From NCBI GenBank assembly GCA_947454485.1, contig CANGJJ010000003.1, positions 124,001-188,000 on the forward strand: a DNA stretch of 64,000 nucleotides, given 5' to 3'. A program made the position numbers and the translations under genes. Below the pieces are notes generated by a model. It made no database searches. It had not been told where the DNA came from and worked only from the letters and a program-made list of their open reading frames with translations. This document shows, piece by piece, positions 16,501 to 24,148 of the stretch (its first letter is position 1; the number at the start of each line of letters is the position of its first letter). This DNA is from Beijerinckiaceae bacterium (GTDB lineage Bacteria; Pseudomonadota; Alphaproteobacteria; Rhizobiales; Beijerinckiaceae).

Positions 16501-17388
16501 AAAGTGGTGCTGCAATATTTAGCAGTAAGCGCTGATCCTTGGGCAGGGTCGGCAGCACTCTATCGCGCGCGAGGATCGAGTTTTGATTTTATACGCATGG
16601 TGCCGCGCTGCGCGACTCTGGGGCGCAGCGACACGGCGCTTGCCCCCTCTATGCCTCAATTGATGGATCGTAGTGCAGGCTTTCGGGTGAAGCTCTCGAC
16701 GGGTTCATTGGCCTCGGTCAGTGAGATCCAGTTGCTCGCAGGCTCCAATCTGGCAGCAGTGCAACATGGCTCTGGCGCGTGGGAGATTCTCGGCTTCATG
16801 CGTGCCGAACTTGTGGGGCAGGGGCTCTATCAATTGAGTGGTCTCTTGCGCGGGCTTGGCGGTGAGATGGCCTTGGCGATTGATCCCGTGGCTGCGGGGG
16901 CGCGCTTTGTTTTGCTTGATAGCGCTGTCACTCCTCTGAGCGAAGGACTTGAGACATTGGGTGTGCAGCAGTCCTGGCGCATTGGCCCTGCCTCGCGCGA
17001 TTATGCGGATGGATCTTATGTGAGCTTCTCCTCAGTTCCGGGTGCTAAAGCGCTTATGCCTTATGCGCCGATACGTGTGCGCGCTGAGCGGCGCAGCGAT
17101 GCTGTGCGCTTTTCCTTTTTACGCCGTGCGCGCCTCAACGGGGATAATTGGGAGCTGGCAGATATTCCCCTTGGCGAGGCGAGTGAGGCCTATGAGTTGC
17201 AGATCCTGCGCAATGGTTCTGTTGTGCGCAGCCTCACCAGTACCATCACGCAGATTGACTATTCCACCGCTCTGGAATTAACCGATTTCGGTTCTACCCA
17301 ACGCAGCTTTGATTTCACTTTGTTTCAAAAGAGCGACACGGTCGGGCGAGGATTTGGCCTCACCGATCGTGTCACCATTGCGCCCTGA
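13564..17388 (+). CDS. GTA host-specificity 'megatron' protein with TIM barrel (gp15)
   Basis: 1274-residue central baseplate protein that reaches the cell surface. It begins with a glycine-zipper-like stretch (GGAAGGFLGSAMGRLGGAV), then GLTCEPGAAVPRVYGRVRIGG, given by its core VPRVYGR. A glycoside-hydrolase-like TIM barrel spans about residues 415-720 (HYADLCERAGGVDGFLLGSE; WLMEVGCPAVDR; YIWAWDARPFPAFP), followed by tail-hub and beta domains with a C-terminal phage tail part. The start at 13564 directly follows the gp14 stop; an upstream in-frame ATG at 13483 lies inside gp14. Length and order match GTA gp15. Confidence 0.95.
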   Translation: MATLLLSSAGSALGGAAGGFLGSAMGRLGGAVAGSVIDRALLGTSNGRSTTGPRLGNLQGLTCEPGAAVPRVYGRVRIGGQLIWATRFEEEAVVTSRGSSGGKSIMRSAQPTDTRFVYYANFAVALCEGPIAQIRRIWADGVELDQSSFTIRTYLGTANQTPDPLIIAKEGSAQSPAYRGTAYVVFERMPLSDFGNRIPQLQFEVVKPVSGLADRITGVNIIPGASEYAYAVAPLGSTNRHQLVAQSDWTASLDSLQALCPKLESVTLIVTWFGDDLRAGSCTVSPRVERRDSEVSARPWKVAGLTRSTARLVTQFGDRPAFGGTPCDDSVIEAIADLKARGLKVVFAPFIMMDIPSGNSLPDPWSVDGKQAAFPWRGKITSMPAPGLSNTVDLSPAAGTQVLSFFGSTLPAVTEWSYRRFIFHYADLCERAGGVDGFLLGSEMPGLTLLRSAPGVYPAVQSLASLATDVRARMRRETKISYAANWDEYGAHVTQGGADVRFPLDLLWMSSAVDFVGINFYAPLSDWRDGSRHLDASVSACVCDQTYLAQGLRSGEAFDWFYASAQDRDAQRRTTINDPLGKSAWIFQPKALEAWWSNAHSDRVNGKESAAASVWSAKAKPIWLMEVGCPAVDRGANEPNIFPDAKASSAGLPNFSRGARDDLMQARMLMALQDVYGRGGIGNPMGARGPMIERMYIWAWDARPFPAFPTQSATWSDAVNWERGHWLNGRLEGMPLECLLRALLGEAGLTARFDAVDGFVDGYALDRVMSLREAIEPLTKLYRIDLTTPAQGFLFKGPAFVTTAQVNLDDCIELDKEQIYEINRQQDSELPSSLILSWVDGLKDYQSSSITARDPQSSSHHIARAQVSVVLSESEARRRTEIWLRDLRIGRESLTLSLPMSQLALEPGDVLTVLVGASPRNFRIETIVDGAVRHIMARSVERGLSGLAPFALVPTRSSAPLQSGTLDVVTLDLAFATSDKVVLQYLAVSADPWAGSAALYRARGSSFDFIRMVPRCATLGRSDTALAPSMPQLMDRSAGFRVKLSTGSLASVSEIQLLAGSNLAAVQHGSGAWEILGFMRAELVGQGLYQLSGLLRGLGGEMALAIDPVAAGARFVLLDSAVTPLSEGLETLGVQQSWRIGPASRDYADGSYVSFSSVPGAKALMPYAPIRVRAERRSDAVRFSFLRRARLNGDNWELADIPLGEASEAYELQILRNGSVVRSLTSTITQIDYSTALELTDFGSTQRSFDFTLFQKSDTVGRGFGLTDRVTIAP

Positions 17389-17399
17389 AAGGTTTGAGG

Positions 17400-18800
17400 A
17401 TGACCGATACCAAACGATTGCAATTACCGCTCATCGACGCTGCCCAGTCGCAAAAACATATCACGCATAATGAAGCCCTCGCGCGGCTCGATGGACTTGT
17501 GCATCTGAGCGCGTTGAGCCTTGCCAAAGCGCCCCCTGCCACACCGGCCGAAGATGCACGTTATCTGGTGGATGCAGGTGGGACGGGGGTCTTTGCGGGC
17601 AAGGCGACGCAGGTCGCTATGTTTCAAAATGGGGGATTTGTATTTTTAACTCCGAAAGCTGGGTGGCGTTGCTTCGTGCAAGATAGCGCCTCTTTCCTGG
17701 TTTTTGATGGTGTTGCATGGGTGGATTTGATTGCGGGTCGATTGGAGCAAGTTTCGCGCTTTGGTGTGGGAACCAAGGCTGATGATGTGAACCGTCTCTC
17801 CATCCGCAGCAACAATGCTTTGTTTGCGGCTGTCCCGGTGAGCGAAGGTGGATCTGGGGATCTGCGTTTCAAGCTCAACAAGGAACAGCCCGGCGCGAGT
17901 GTGTCGCAGCTCTATCAATCCAATTGGTCGGGACGAGCGGAAACGGGTTTGATGGGGAGTGATTCCTTCCGCATCAAAGTCTCGGCTGATGGGTCTGTGT
18001 GGAAAGATGCTTTGGTCATTGATCCAGCCTCCGCCAGTGTGAGCTGCAGCGCGCCGCTTCTGGCTCCGCGCATCCAGTTAAGCGATGCGCAAAGTGTCGC
18101 GGCCTTGCCACTCGATGGATCTTTGTTTTTTGTATCCCGGCGTGCGCGTGGGTCCAATGATCAGCGACAGGCTGCGCAATCGGGTGACATGCTTGGCGGT
18201 ATGGTGGGGCAGGGCTTTGATGGCGCGAATTTCGTCAGTGCAGCAGCATTGCGCATGGAGGTCGATGGCACGCCTGCTGCTGGCGTCATGCCCGGGCGCG
18301 TGATCATTGCAGGTTGCAATCCTGGCGCCACCACACTGACAGACCGTTTGCGCATTGATGCCACAGGTACCAAGCCGGCGCTTGATAATATCGCCGCCTT
18401 GGGTGGTTCGGCCAATCGTTGGGCGAGCCTCTATGTCACCTCCGGCGCGATCTCGACCAGTGATGAGCGGGAGAAGACCGATATAGCGCCGCTTCACGCA
18501 GCATTGTCATTCTTGCGCTTATTGCGTCCTGTCGCCTATCGCTGGAAAATTGGTGGGCATGATGTGGATGCCATCGGTGATGTGCAGCCTCGAATGGGCC
18601 AGCGCATTCATTTTGGTTTGATCGCGCAAGAGGTGCACAGCGCATTGCAGTCCCTGTCTATGGATGCGGGGCTCTATGTTTATGATGCGCAGGCTGATCG
18701 TCATGGCCTGCGCTATGAGCAATTCATTGCACCTGTGATTGCTGCCTTGCAGGAGCTTGATCAAAAGATTGAGGCGCTCAGCGCTCGCCTGTCTAACTGA
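17400..18800 (+). CDS. DUF2793 protein with C-terminal S74 autochaperone (fibre or spike)
   Basis: 466 residues. The N-terminal DUF2793 region (LPLIDAAQSQKHITHNEAL, GWRCFVQD, FVFDG-like FLVFDGVAWVDL) is followed by a beta-rich middle and a C-terminal endosialidase-type chaperone domain: STSDEREKTDI, FLRLLRPVAYRW, FGLIAQEV. The Ser-x4-Lys spacing in SDEREK matches the self-cleaving S74 site, so the C-terminal part is probably cut off after trimerisation. DUF2793 occurs in GTA head spike proteins of Rhodobacter as far as I recall. ATG at 17400 has AAAGG upstream; an in-frame TTG at 17394 is less likely. Confidence 0.87.
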   Translation: MTDTKRLQLPLIDAAQSQKHITHNEALARLDGLVHLSALSLAKAPPATPAEDARYLVDAGGTGVFAGKATQVAMFQNGGFVFLTPKAGWRCFVQDSASFLVFDGVAWVDLIAGRLEQVSRFGVGTKADDVNRLSIRSNNALFAAVPVSEGGSGDLRFKLNKEQPGASVSQLYQSNWSGRAETGLMGSDSFRIKVSADGSVWKDALVIDPASASVSCSAPLLAPRIQLSDAQSVAALPLDGSLFFVSRRARGSNDQRQAAQSGDMLGGMVGQGFDGANFVSAAALRMEVDGTPAAGVMPGRVIIAGCNPGATTLTDRLRIDATGTKPALDNIAALGGSANRWASLYVTSGAISTSDEREKTDIAPLHAALSFLRLLRPVAYRWKIGGHDVDAIGDVQPRMGQRIHFGLIAQEVHSALQSLSMDAGLYVYDAQADRHGLRYEQFIAPVIAALQELDQKIEALSARLSN

Positions 18801-18824
18801 ATTTTTCAAAAAATGGAGATTGCG

Positions 18825-19391
18825 ATGCGTCAGAATTTCGACGCCTGTCTTGCGCTCACCCTTTTGCAAGAGGGGGGCTATGTGGATGACAAGAAAGATC
18901 CCGGCGGGGCGACCAATATGGGGATTACGCGGGTGACTTTAGCTTGCGCGCGTGGTCATGCGGTCTCCAAAGCCGATGTGAAAAATCTTACGCGCGAAGA
19001 AGCCGCCACCATCTATCGCAATAATTATTGGGCCGCTGTGCGCGGTGATGATCTGCCCGCTGGCCTTGATGCGGTGATGTTTGATCACGCAGTCAACTCA
19101 GGTCCCAAAGCGGCTGTGCGCACATTGCAGGCCGCGCTTGACCTTCCCCAGAATGGTCTCATGGGCCTGCGCACCCTGCGCTTTGCCAAAGCCGCTGATG
19201 TCGAAAAGCTCATCTCGCAACTCTGCGCACGGCGTATGAGCTTTTTGCAACGGCTGAGCACCTGGATTGTTTTTCGGCGCGGCTGGACGGCCCGCGTTGA
19301 TTGTGTGGAGCGCGCAGCGCTCGACATGTTCCATGCCGCCCAAATTATTTCTGCTCCTCATATTGCGATGAAAGGCACTGATCATGACTGA
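18825..19391 (+). CDS. GH108-type endolysin
   Basis: 188 residues. Glycoside hydrolase 108 muramidase: catalytic Glu in LLQEGGYVDD followed by DPGGATNMGITR, then a C-terminal peptidoglycan-binding-like helical part (FDHAVNSGPKAAVRTLQ). It should break the host wall to release particles. GGAG lies 6 nt before the ATG at 18825. It is the first gene of a lysis cassette; R. capsulatus carries its GTA lysis genes away from the structural cluster. Confidence 0.93.
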   Translation: MRQNFDACLALTLLQEGGYVDDKKDPGGATNMGITRVTLACARGHAVSKADVKNLTREEAATIYRNNYWAAVRGDDLPAGLDAVMFDHAVNSGPKAAVRTLQAALDLPQNGLMGLRTLRFAKAADVEKLISQLCARRMSFLQRLSTWIVFRRGWTARVDCVERAALDMFHAAQIISAPHIAMKGTDHD

Positions 19392-19596
19392 TGTAACTTC
19401 CACTCCCGACACAAAACCTTTTTGGGCCTCGCAGACCATTTGGTCGGCCATTGCTGTTGTCGGCTCCTCGGCCACGGGCGCTTATCTTGCTTGGATTGGC
19501 GGCGATATGGCGGCCTTTGGTGCGGCGCTGACCGCGCTCGTCGGCGGCCTCAATGCGATTGTCGGGCGTCTGCGCGCCACGCAGGCGATTGGCTAG
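19384..19596 (+). CDS. Holin-like small membrane protein
   Basis: 70 residues with two hydrophobic segments (SAIAVVGSSATGAYLAWIGG and MAAFGAALTALVGGLNAIVG), a short polar N terminus and basic C terminus (RLRATQ). Overlaps the endolysin gene by 8 nt. Size, topology and place between endolysin and spanin genes point to a holin or lysis-timing protein. No specific family was recognised. Confidence 0.72.
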   Translation: MTDVTSTPDTKPFWASQTIWSAIAVVGSSATGAYLAWIGGDMAAFGAALTALVGGLNAIVGRLRATQAIG

Positions 19597-19599
19597 GCC

Positions 19600-19944
19600 T
19601 TGCGCATCCCCCCGGCCTTGATGGCCCTGTCTGTCTTTTTGATTGGCATGGGCATGAGTGCGTTGCTGCTTGGCCATGCTTTGCAGCGCGCGCGTCATGA
19701 GGGCTTTGAGGCCGCGCGTCTGGCTGATGTGGCGGCGGCCAAAGAGCAAGATGCGCAGCGCCAGCGCCTTATCGATGAACTCAATGCGCGCACGCAGCAG
19801 CGCATCCTTGATATGCAAAGGAGCCACGATGCGCTGGTGGACCGCTATCACGCTTTGTTGGATGAGGCTGCGCGCAGCGGCGCTGGTGATGGGCCTTGCC
19901 TTGAGCCTGGCATCGTGCGCGGGCTCGACGCGCTGGGTCGTTAG
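19600..19944 (+). CDS. Rz-like inner membrane spanin subunit
   Basis: 114 residues from a TTG at 19600 (or 107 from ATG 19621). One N-terminal transmembrane helix (LSVFLIGMGMSALLLGHAL) is followed by a charged coiled-coil (AAKEQDAQRQRLIDELNART, QQRILDMQRSHD). This is the layout of Rz i-spanins, which span the periplasm and fuse inner and outer membranes with Rz1. Its 3' end is overlapped out of frame by a lipoprotein gene, the classic Rz/Rz1 arrangement. Identification rests on topology and context. Confidence 0.75.
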   Translation: MRIPPALMALSVFLIGMGMSALLLGHALQRARHEGFEAARLADVAAAKEQDAQRQRLIDELNARTQQRILDMQRSHDALVDRYHALLDEAARSGAGDGPCLEPGIVRGLDALGR

Positions 19945-20110
19945 TCCGCCGCCCGCCGCGCTGGTTGAACCCTGCGCGGCGCCGGCAGCTTTACCCGCCA
20001 GTGCCCTCAGCCGCGCACAGGTTCTGGCCCTGTGGGGGCGGGACCGCATGGCTTTGGCTGATTGCGCAGCCCGCCAACAGGCGCTATCACAGCATAATCT
20101 TGGCTTTTAA
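19862..20110 (+). CDS. Rz1-like outer membrane lipoprotein spanin
   Basis: 82 residues in the +1 frame relative to the i-spanin gene and overlapping it by 83 nt. Starts MRLRAAALVMGLALSLASC, a lipoprotein signal with lipobox LAS-C, followed by a proline-rich stretch (VSPPPAALVEPCAAPAALPA) as in Rz1 o-spanins and a helical end. The frame is open further upstream to 19658, but that part is a shadow of the i-spanin. No strong ribosome site; translation may be coupled. Confidence 0.72.
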   Translation: MRLRAAALVMGLALSLASCAGSTRWVVSPPPAALVEPCAAPAALPASALSRAQVLALWGRDRMALADCAARQQALSQHNLGF

Positions 20111-20158
20111 AAACCCTCATTCATGGCCTGTTCAGCTTTCCAGCTTCATGGTGGCCGC

Positions 20159-20467
20159 ATGATCCGTTTGCCCTCCCTCGCGCTTCTCATGGTCCTTGCG
20201 CTCAATGCGCCGGCCCTTGCGCAGGGGCGCCTGCGCGATTGTCTCAATACGCCAGAGACGGCGGAGATGATCACGCGTGAGCAACTCAGCAGCCCTGCTC
20301 TTGCGCTACGCACGGCCTCTGCACACCAACGGGCAGAGCCGCTGCGTCTTGTTCTGTGTCGGTTGGACGGTGATTTGGTTTACCAGATTACTTTGCTGCG
20401 GCGTGACGGTAAGGTTTTACGCAGCCGGGTGCGGGCACGCGACGGCATGCTCTTGAACGCGGAGTGA
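20159..20467 (+). CDS. Small exported PepSY-like protein upstream of feuP
   Basis: 102 residues with a signal peptide (LPSLALLMVLALNAPALAQG) and a PepSY-like second half (VLCRLDGDLVYQITLLRRDG). Proteins of this kind often precede OmpR-type two-component systems in alphaproteobacteria and may modulate the sensor in the periplasm. The start at 20159 begins directly with the signal peptide. The stop is 7 nt before the response regulator GTG, so the three genes look like one operon. It marks the end of the GTA region. Confidence 0.75.
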   Translation: MIRLPSLALLMVLALNAPALAQGRLRDCLNTPETAEMITREQLSSPALALRTASAHQRAEPLRLVLCRLDGDLVYQITLLRRDGKVLRSRVRARDGMLLNAE

Positions 20468-20474
20468 GAGCCAA

Positions 20475-21152
20475 GTGCGACTGCTGATCATCGAAGACGA
20501 CAAAGACCTCAATCGCCAATTGGTGAGTGCGCTGGAAGATGCGGGCTATGCGGTTGATCGCGCCTTTGACGGTGAGGAGGGGCATTTTCTAGGTGATACG
20601 GAGCCCTATGATGCCGTGGTCCTCGACATCGGCCTGCCGAAGAAAGATGGCATCACTGTTTTGGAAGAATGGCGCGCGGCGGGGCATAAAATGCCGGTGC
20701 TGATTTTGACCGCGCGTGATCGCTGGAGCGACAAAGTGCAGGGCTTTGATGCGGGGGCGGATGACTATGTCGCCAAGCCCTTCCATATGGAAGAAGTGCT
20801 GGCCCGTTTGCGCGCTTTGCTGCGCCGGGCGACCGGCCATGCCACAAGTGAGCTTGTGTGCGGGCCCGTGAGGCTTGATACAAAATCAGGCCGCGTTGTG
20901 GTGGACGGCAATCCGGTCAAATTGACCTCGCATGAATATCGCTTGCTCGCTTACCTCATGCATCACACCGGCCGCGTCGTATCGCGTCAGGAGCTGATCG
21001 AACATATTTATGATCAGGACTTCGACCGGGACTCCAATACGATTGAAGTCTTTGTCGGCCGTCTGCGCAAAAAGCTCGGCATAGATATGATCCAGACGAT
21101 CCGTGGTCTTGGCTATCGCATCGACGTGCCCTCTGCGGCACATGGTGGCTGA
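20475..21152 (+). CDS. feuP: OmpR-family response regulator, FeuP/PhoP-like
   Basis: 225 residues. Receiver domain with acidic pocket EDD (residues 7-9), phospho-acceptor Asp in AVVLDIGLPKKDG, Thr in LILTARD and Lys in VAKPFHMEE; C-terminal winged helix ends DSNTIEVFVGRLRKKLG and TIRGLGYRI. Very close in pattern to rhizobial FeuP, which with FeuQ controls envelope and osmotic functions such as cyclic glucan export. GTG start. The gene overlaps the kinase start by one base. Confidence 0.9.
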   Translation: MRLLIIEDDKDLNRQLVSALEDAGYAVDRAFDGEEGHFLGDTEPYDAVVLDIGLPKKDGITVLEEWRAAGHKMPVLILTARDRWSDKVQGFDAGADDYVAKPFHMEEVLARLRALLRRATGHATSELVCGPVRLDTKSGRVVVDGNPVKLTSHEYRLLAYLMHHTGRVVSRQELIEHIYDQDFDRDSNTIEVFVGRLRKKLGIDMIQTIRGLGYRIDVPSAAHGG

Positions 21153-22540
21153 TGGCTTGGCCCTTGTCGCAAGCGCGCGCCTCTATTGCCACGCGCCTCT
21201 TTGTTTCCGCCATCGCCTGGAGCCTTGCGCTTTTGCTGGTGGCGGGCGCTTTGTTTTCGACTCTCTACAGTCGGTCTGTAGAACAGGGTCTTGACCAGCG
21301 CTTGAATGTCTATCTGCGCGCGCTTGTGTCGGATCTTGCAACCTTCAGTGAAGATCCCAAGAGTGAGCCCAGCCAATTGGGCGAGCCGCAATTTCAATTG
21401 CCTCTGTCGGGTTGGTATTGGCAGATCACGCAGCTGAATGTGGAAAACCCTACGGTCAAAGCCTCGCGCTCGCTCTTTGCCTATCGTTTGCCACCGCTGT
21501 CTGAACAGGGCGTCCCCGCAGGCCCCGGTGATACGCGACAAGCCTATTCCAATGATCCTGAAGGGCGGCGCATTCGCATCATTGAACGGGAAATCGAAGT
21601 CGATGATTTCGGTGTCTTTCGTATTCAGGTGGCAGCGACAACCAGTGAGGCTGAGCGCCAGATTTGGCAGTTTCAGATCACCTTGATCATCACCTTCGCC
21701 ATTCTGGCTGTGGCTTTGGGGGCAGCCTCCGCGCTGCAGGTTCGCTATGGTCTGCGGCCTTTGCGCAATCTGCGCGATGAGGTTGTCGCTATTCGAAAGA
21801 GTGAGAAAGAAAAGATCGAAGGCGCATTCCCCGAAGATCTCGCGCCTCTGGCCTCTGAGCTTAATCTTCTCATTGCCTCCAATCGCGATATTCTGGAGCG
21901 CGCCCGCACGCAGGTCGGCAATCTTGCCCATGCGTTGAAGACGCCTCTCAGCGTCTTGATGAATGAAGCGCGCGCCGAGACATCGCCGCTCGCAGACAAA
22001 GTCACCGAGCAAGCCACGATCATGAGTGATCAAGTGACTTGGTATCTTGATCGGGCGCGGGTGGCCGCGCGTGCAGCTGTCGTGGGGGCCGCCACAGATG
22101 TGGAGCCAGTCGTCACCTCGCTGTTGCGCACCTTCAATAAAATTTATGGCGAGCGCGCGATTGAGTTTCACGGTGAGGTTGAGCCCCTCTTGCGCTTTCG
22201 CGGTGAGCGGCAGGACCTGCAAGAGATCATCGGCAATCTGGTCGATAATGCCGGCAAATGGGCGCGCAGCTCAGTTGACCTTGGCGCGCACCGCGTGGCT
22301 GTGGCCTCGGTGGAGCGGCCAAGCCTCGAAATCGTGATTGATGATGATGGGCCGGGCCTACCCGAAGATCAGCGCCAAGAGGCGTTGGCGCGCGGTCGCA
22401 GGCTTGATGAAACCAAACCCGGATCGGGCCTCGGTCTTTCCATCGTGGCTGACCTTGTGGGGGCTCACGGGGGCGAAATTGCGCTGGAGACGAGCCCCTT
22501 GGGGGGCTTGCGGGTGCGTTTGCGCCTTCCTGCTGTTTGA
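21152..22540 (+). CDS. feuQ: Sensor histidine kinase, FeuQ/PhoQ-like
   Basis: 462 residues. Two transmembrane segments (about 12-38 and 172-192) flank a periplasmic domain of about 130 residues; a HAMP region follows. The dimerisation helix with the phospho-acceptor His is GNLAHALKTPLSVL, and ATP-binding boxes are NLVDNAGKWA, DDDGPGLP and GSGLGLSIV. The His box HALKTP is the form seen in PhoQ-type kinases. Co-transcribed with feuP (TGATG overlap). Confidence 0.9.
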   Translation: MAWPLSQARASIATRLFVSAIAWSLALLLVAGALFSTLYSRSVEQGLDQRLNVYLRALVSDLATFSEDPKSEPSQLGEPQFQLPLSGWYWQITQLNVENPTVKASRSLFAYRLPPLSEQGVPAGPGDTRQAYSNDPEGRRIRIIEREIEVDDFGVFRIQVAATTSEAERQIWQFQITLIITFAILAVALGAASALQVRYGLRPLRNLRDEVVAIRKSEKEKIEGAFPEDLAPLASELNLLIASNRDILERARTQVGNLAHALKTPLSVLMNEARAETSPLADKVTEQATIMSDQVTWYLDRARVAARAAVVGAATDVEPVVTSLLRTFNKIYGERAIEFHGEVEPLLRFRGERQDLQEIIGNLVDNAGKWARSSVDLGAHRVAVASVERPSLEIVIDDDGPGLPEDQRQEALARGRRLDETKPGSGLGLSIVADLVGAHGGEIALETSPLGGLRVRLRLPAV

Positions 22541-22601
22541 AAACTCATATTTGAAGAGGCCATCCTTTGCGTCGGCCTGCTGGAGAGGCTAAACCAGAGG
22601 C

Positions 22602-23687
22602 ATGATCTGGGTCGTTTTTGCCCTCATGACGGGCTTCGCTGTTTTCTCTGTCTTGTGGCCGCTGTCGCGCCAGAGGCGCGATGTCACGCGCCGCGAGATT
22701 GAAACCAATCTCTACCATGCCGAGATCGCTGGCATTGAGCGTGATGTCGAACGCGGTTTGATGACGAGCGCCGATGCAGCTGCTGCCAAGGCCGAGTCCG
22801 CGCGCCGCCTGTTGGCGCAGGCCGATCAGGTGCCCGCCGTGACCTCGCGCTTTTCGGTAAAACTCGCTGCTTTGCTCGCCATCTGTGTCATTCCCGCTCT
22901 ATCGCTGGGTCTGTATTCTTATCTCGGCGCGCCTGACTATATCGATATGCCGCTACAGGCGCGTATGGAAGGCAAGGGTGATGATCTCGACATCGCCGCC
23001 GCGATCGCGCGCATTGAGCAGCATTTGGCGCGCGAGCCTGATGATGCGCGTGGCTGGGAAGTTTTGGCGAGTGTCTATCGCCAGCTCGGCAAGCCCGCCA
23101 GTGTGGCGCGCGCCTATCGCCAATTGCTGCGCATTGAAGGGCCGAGTGCACAGCGCCTGTTCGTTCTGGGTGAGGCTTTGGTCTATGCGAACGATGGCCG
23201 CGTCGATGCAGAGGCTTTGCAGTCTTTCGAAAAGGCACTCGCGGCCGATGCCTCCATCATCGATGCGCAATATTATATTGGCCTTGCGGCGCAGCAGCGC
23301 GGCGAGCCGCAAAAGGCCATGGCCATTTTCACCAAGATGATCGCTGAGGCACCGCCCGGCGCTCAATGGGTGGATGTGCTGCGTGAGCGTATCGCGCAAA
23401 TGGGCGGAACAGGGCCGGCATCTGCAGCGGCACCTGCACCCAGTGCGGGGATGCCAGCGCCTTCGCCGGAGCAGGATGCGGCAATCCGTGGCATGGTGCT
23501 GCGGCTTGCAGAGCGTCTATCTGCACAAGGTGGCAGTGCTGAGGAATGGTCGCGTCTGGTGCGCTCTTATGCCGTGCTGAAAGACATCGACAAGGCCCGC
23601 GCGGCTTTGGAGGCAGCGCGCAAGCAGCATCAGGGCGAGGGCGCGTTGTTTGATGCACTCGCCAAAGAACTGGGGCTTGGAGGTTGA
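22602..23687 (+). CDS. ccmI: Cytochrome c maturation protein CcmI (CycH)
   Basis: 361 residues. Two N-terminal membrane helices ([13 protein letters not shown] and [19 protein letters not shown]) are separated by the cytosolic helical loop with [19 protein letters not shown], shown in part by [10 protein letters not shown] periplasmic TPR domain follows ([31 protein letters not shown]). CcmI binds apocytochrome c and presents it to the CcmF/CcmH heme ligase. First gene of the ccmI-E-F-H block. Confidence 0.95.
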   Translation: MIWVVFALMTGFAVFSVLWPLSRQRRDVTRREIETNLYHAEIAGIERDVERGLMTSADAAAAKAESARRLLAQADQVPAVTSRFSVKLAALLAICVIPALSLGLYSYLGAPDYIDMPLQARMEGKGDDLDIAAAIARIEQHLAREPDDARGWEVLASVYRQLGKPASVARAYRQLLRIEGPSAQRLFVLGEALVYANDGRVDAEALQSFEKALAADASIIDAQYYIGLAAQQRGEPQKAMAIFTKMIAEAPPGAQWVDVLRERIAQMGGTGPASAAAPAPSAGMPAPSPEQDAAIRGMVLRLAERLSAQGGSAEEWSRLVRSYAVLKDIDKARAALEAARKQHQGEGALFDALAKELGLGG

Positions 23688-23688
23688 G

Positions 23689-24141
23689 ATGACCCGCAAA
23701 GGCCGTCGGCTCACTTTGATTGCGATGGCGCTGGGCGTGCTGGGCATTGCCGTGGCACTCGTGGCAGTGGCCATGCGCGACACGATTGTCTTCTTTTATG
23801 GCCCGACGGAGCTGGCTGAAAAATCTGTAGCTCCCGGCACACGGCTGCGCATTGGCGGCCTTGTGAAAATGGACTCGATCACGCGCGGTGAGGGCCGCTC
23901 GGTCACTTTCGTGGTGACGGACAATAACCGCGATGTCGCTGTCTCCTATACGGGCCAGCTGCCGGATCTGTTTCGCGAAGGTCAGGGCGTTGTGGCCGAA
24001 GGCGTCTTGATTGGTCCTGCGCAGTTTCGCGCCGATACTGTTCTGGCCAAACATGACGAGACCTATATGCCGCGCGAAGTCGCGGATAGTTTGAAGAAGC
24101 AAGGCATGTGGCAGCCGGGCGATGCGCCCGTGAAGAAGTGA
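23689..24141 (+). CDS. ccmE: Heme chaperone CcmE (CycJ)
   Basis: 150 residues. N-terminal membrane anchor ([20 protein letters not shown]) and a periplasmic OB-fold domain. The heme-binding His and nearby Tyr are in [10 protein letters not shown]. Carries heme from CcmC to CcmF. GGAGG precedes the ATG at 23689, one base after the ccmI stop. Confidence 0.97.
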   Translation: MTRKGRRLTLIAMALGVLGIAVALVAVAMRDTIVFFYGPTELAEKSVAPGTRLRIGGLVKMDSITRGEGRSVTFVVTDNNRDVAVSYTGQLPDLFREGQGVVAEGVLIGPAQFRADTVLAKHDETYMPREVADSLKKQGMWQPGDAPVKK

Positions 24142-24148
24142 GAACCGC

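Noticed and set aside
19658-19861. 5' part of the 150-codon frame containing the lipoprotein
   Set aside because: This part is the shadow of the i-spanin coding region; the signal peptide begins at 19862.
2346-20110. Cluster considered as an integrated prophage
   Set aside because: No integrase, excisionase, repressor, replication genes or flanking repeats; gene order is the GTA order. Cannot be fully excluded from this window alone.
21113-22222. Minus-strand frame of 369 codons over feuQ
   Set aside because: Antisense to a clear histidine kinase; no motifs and no ribosome site.
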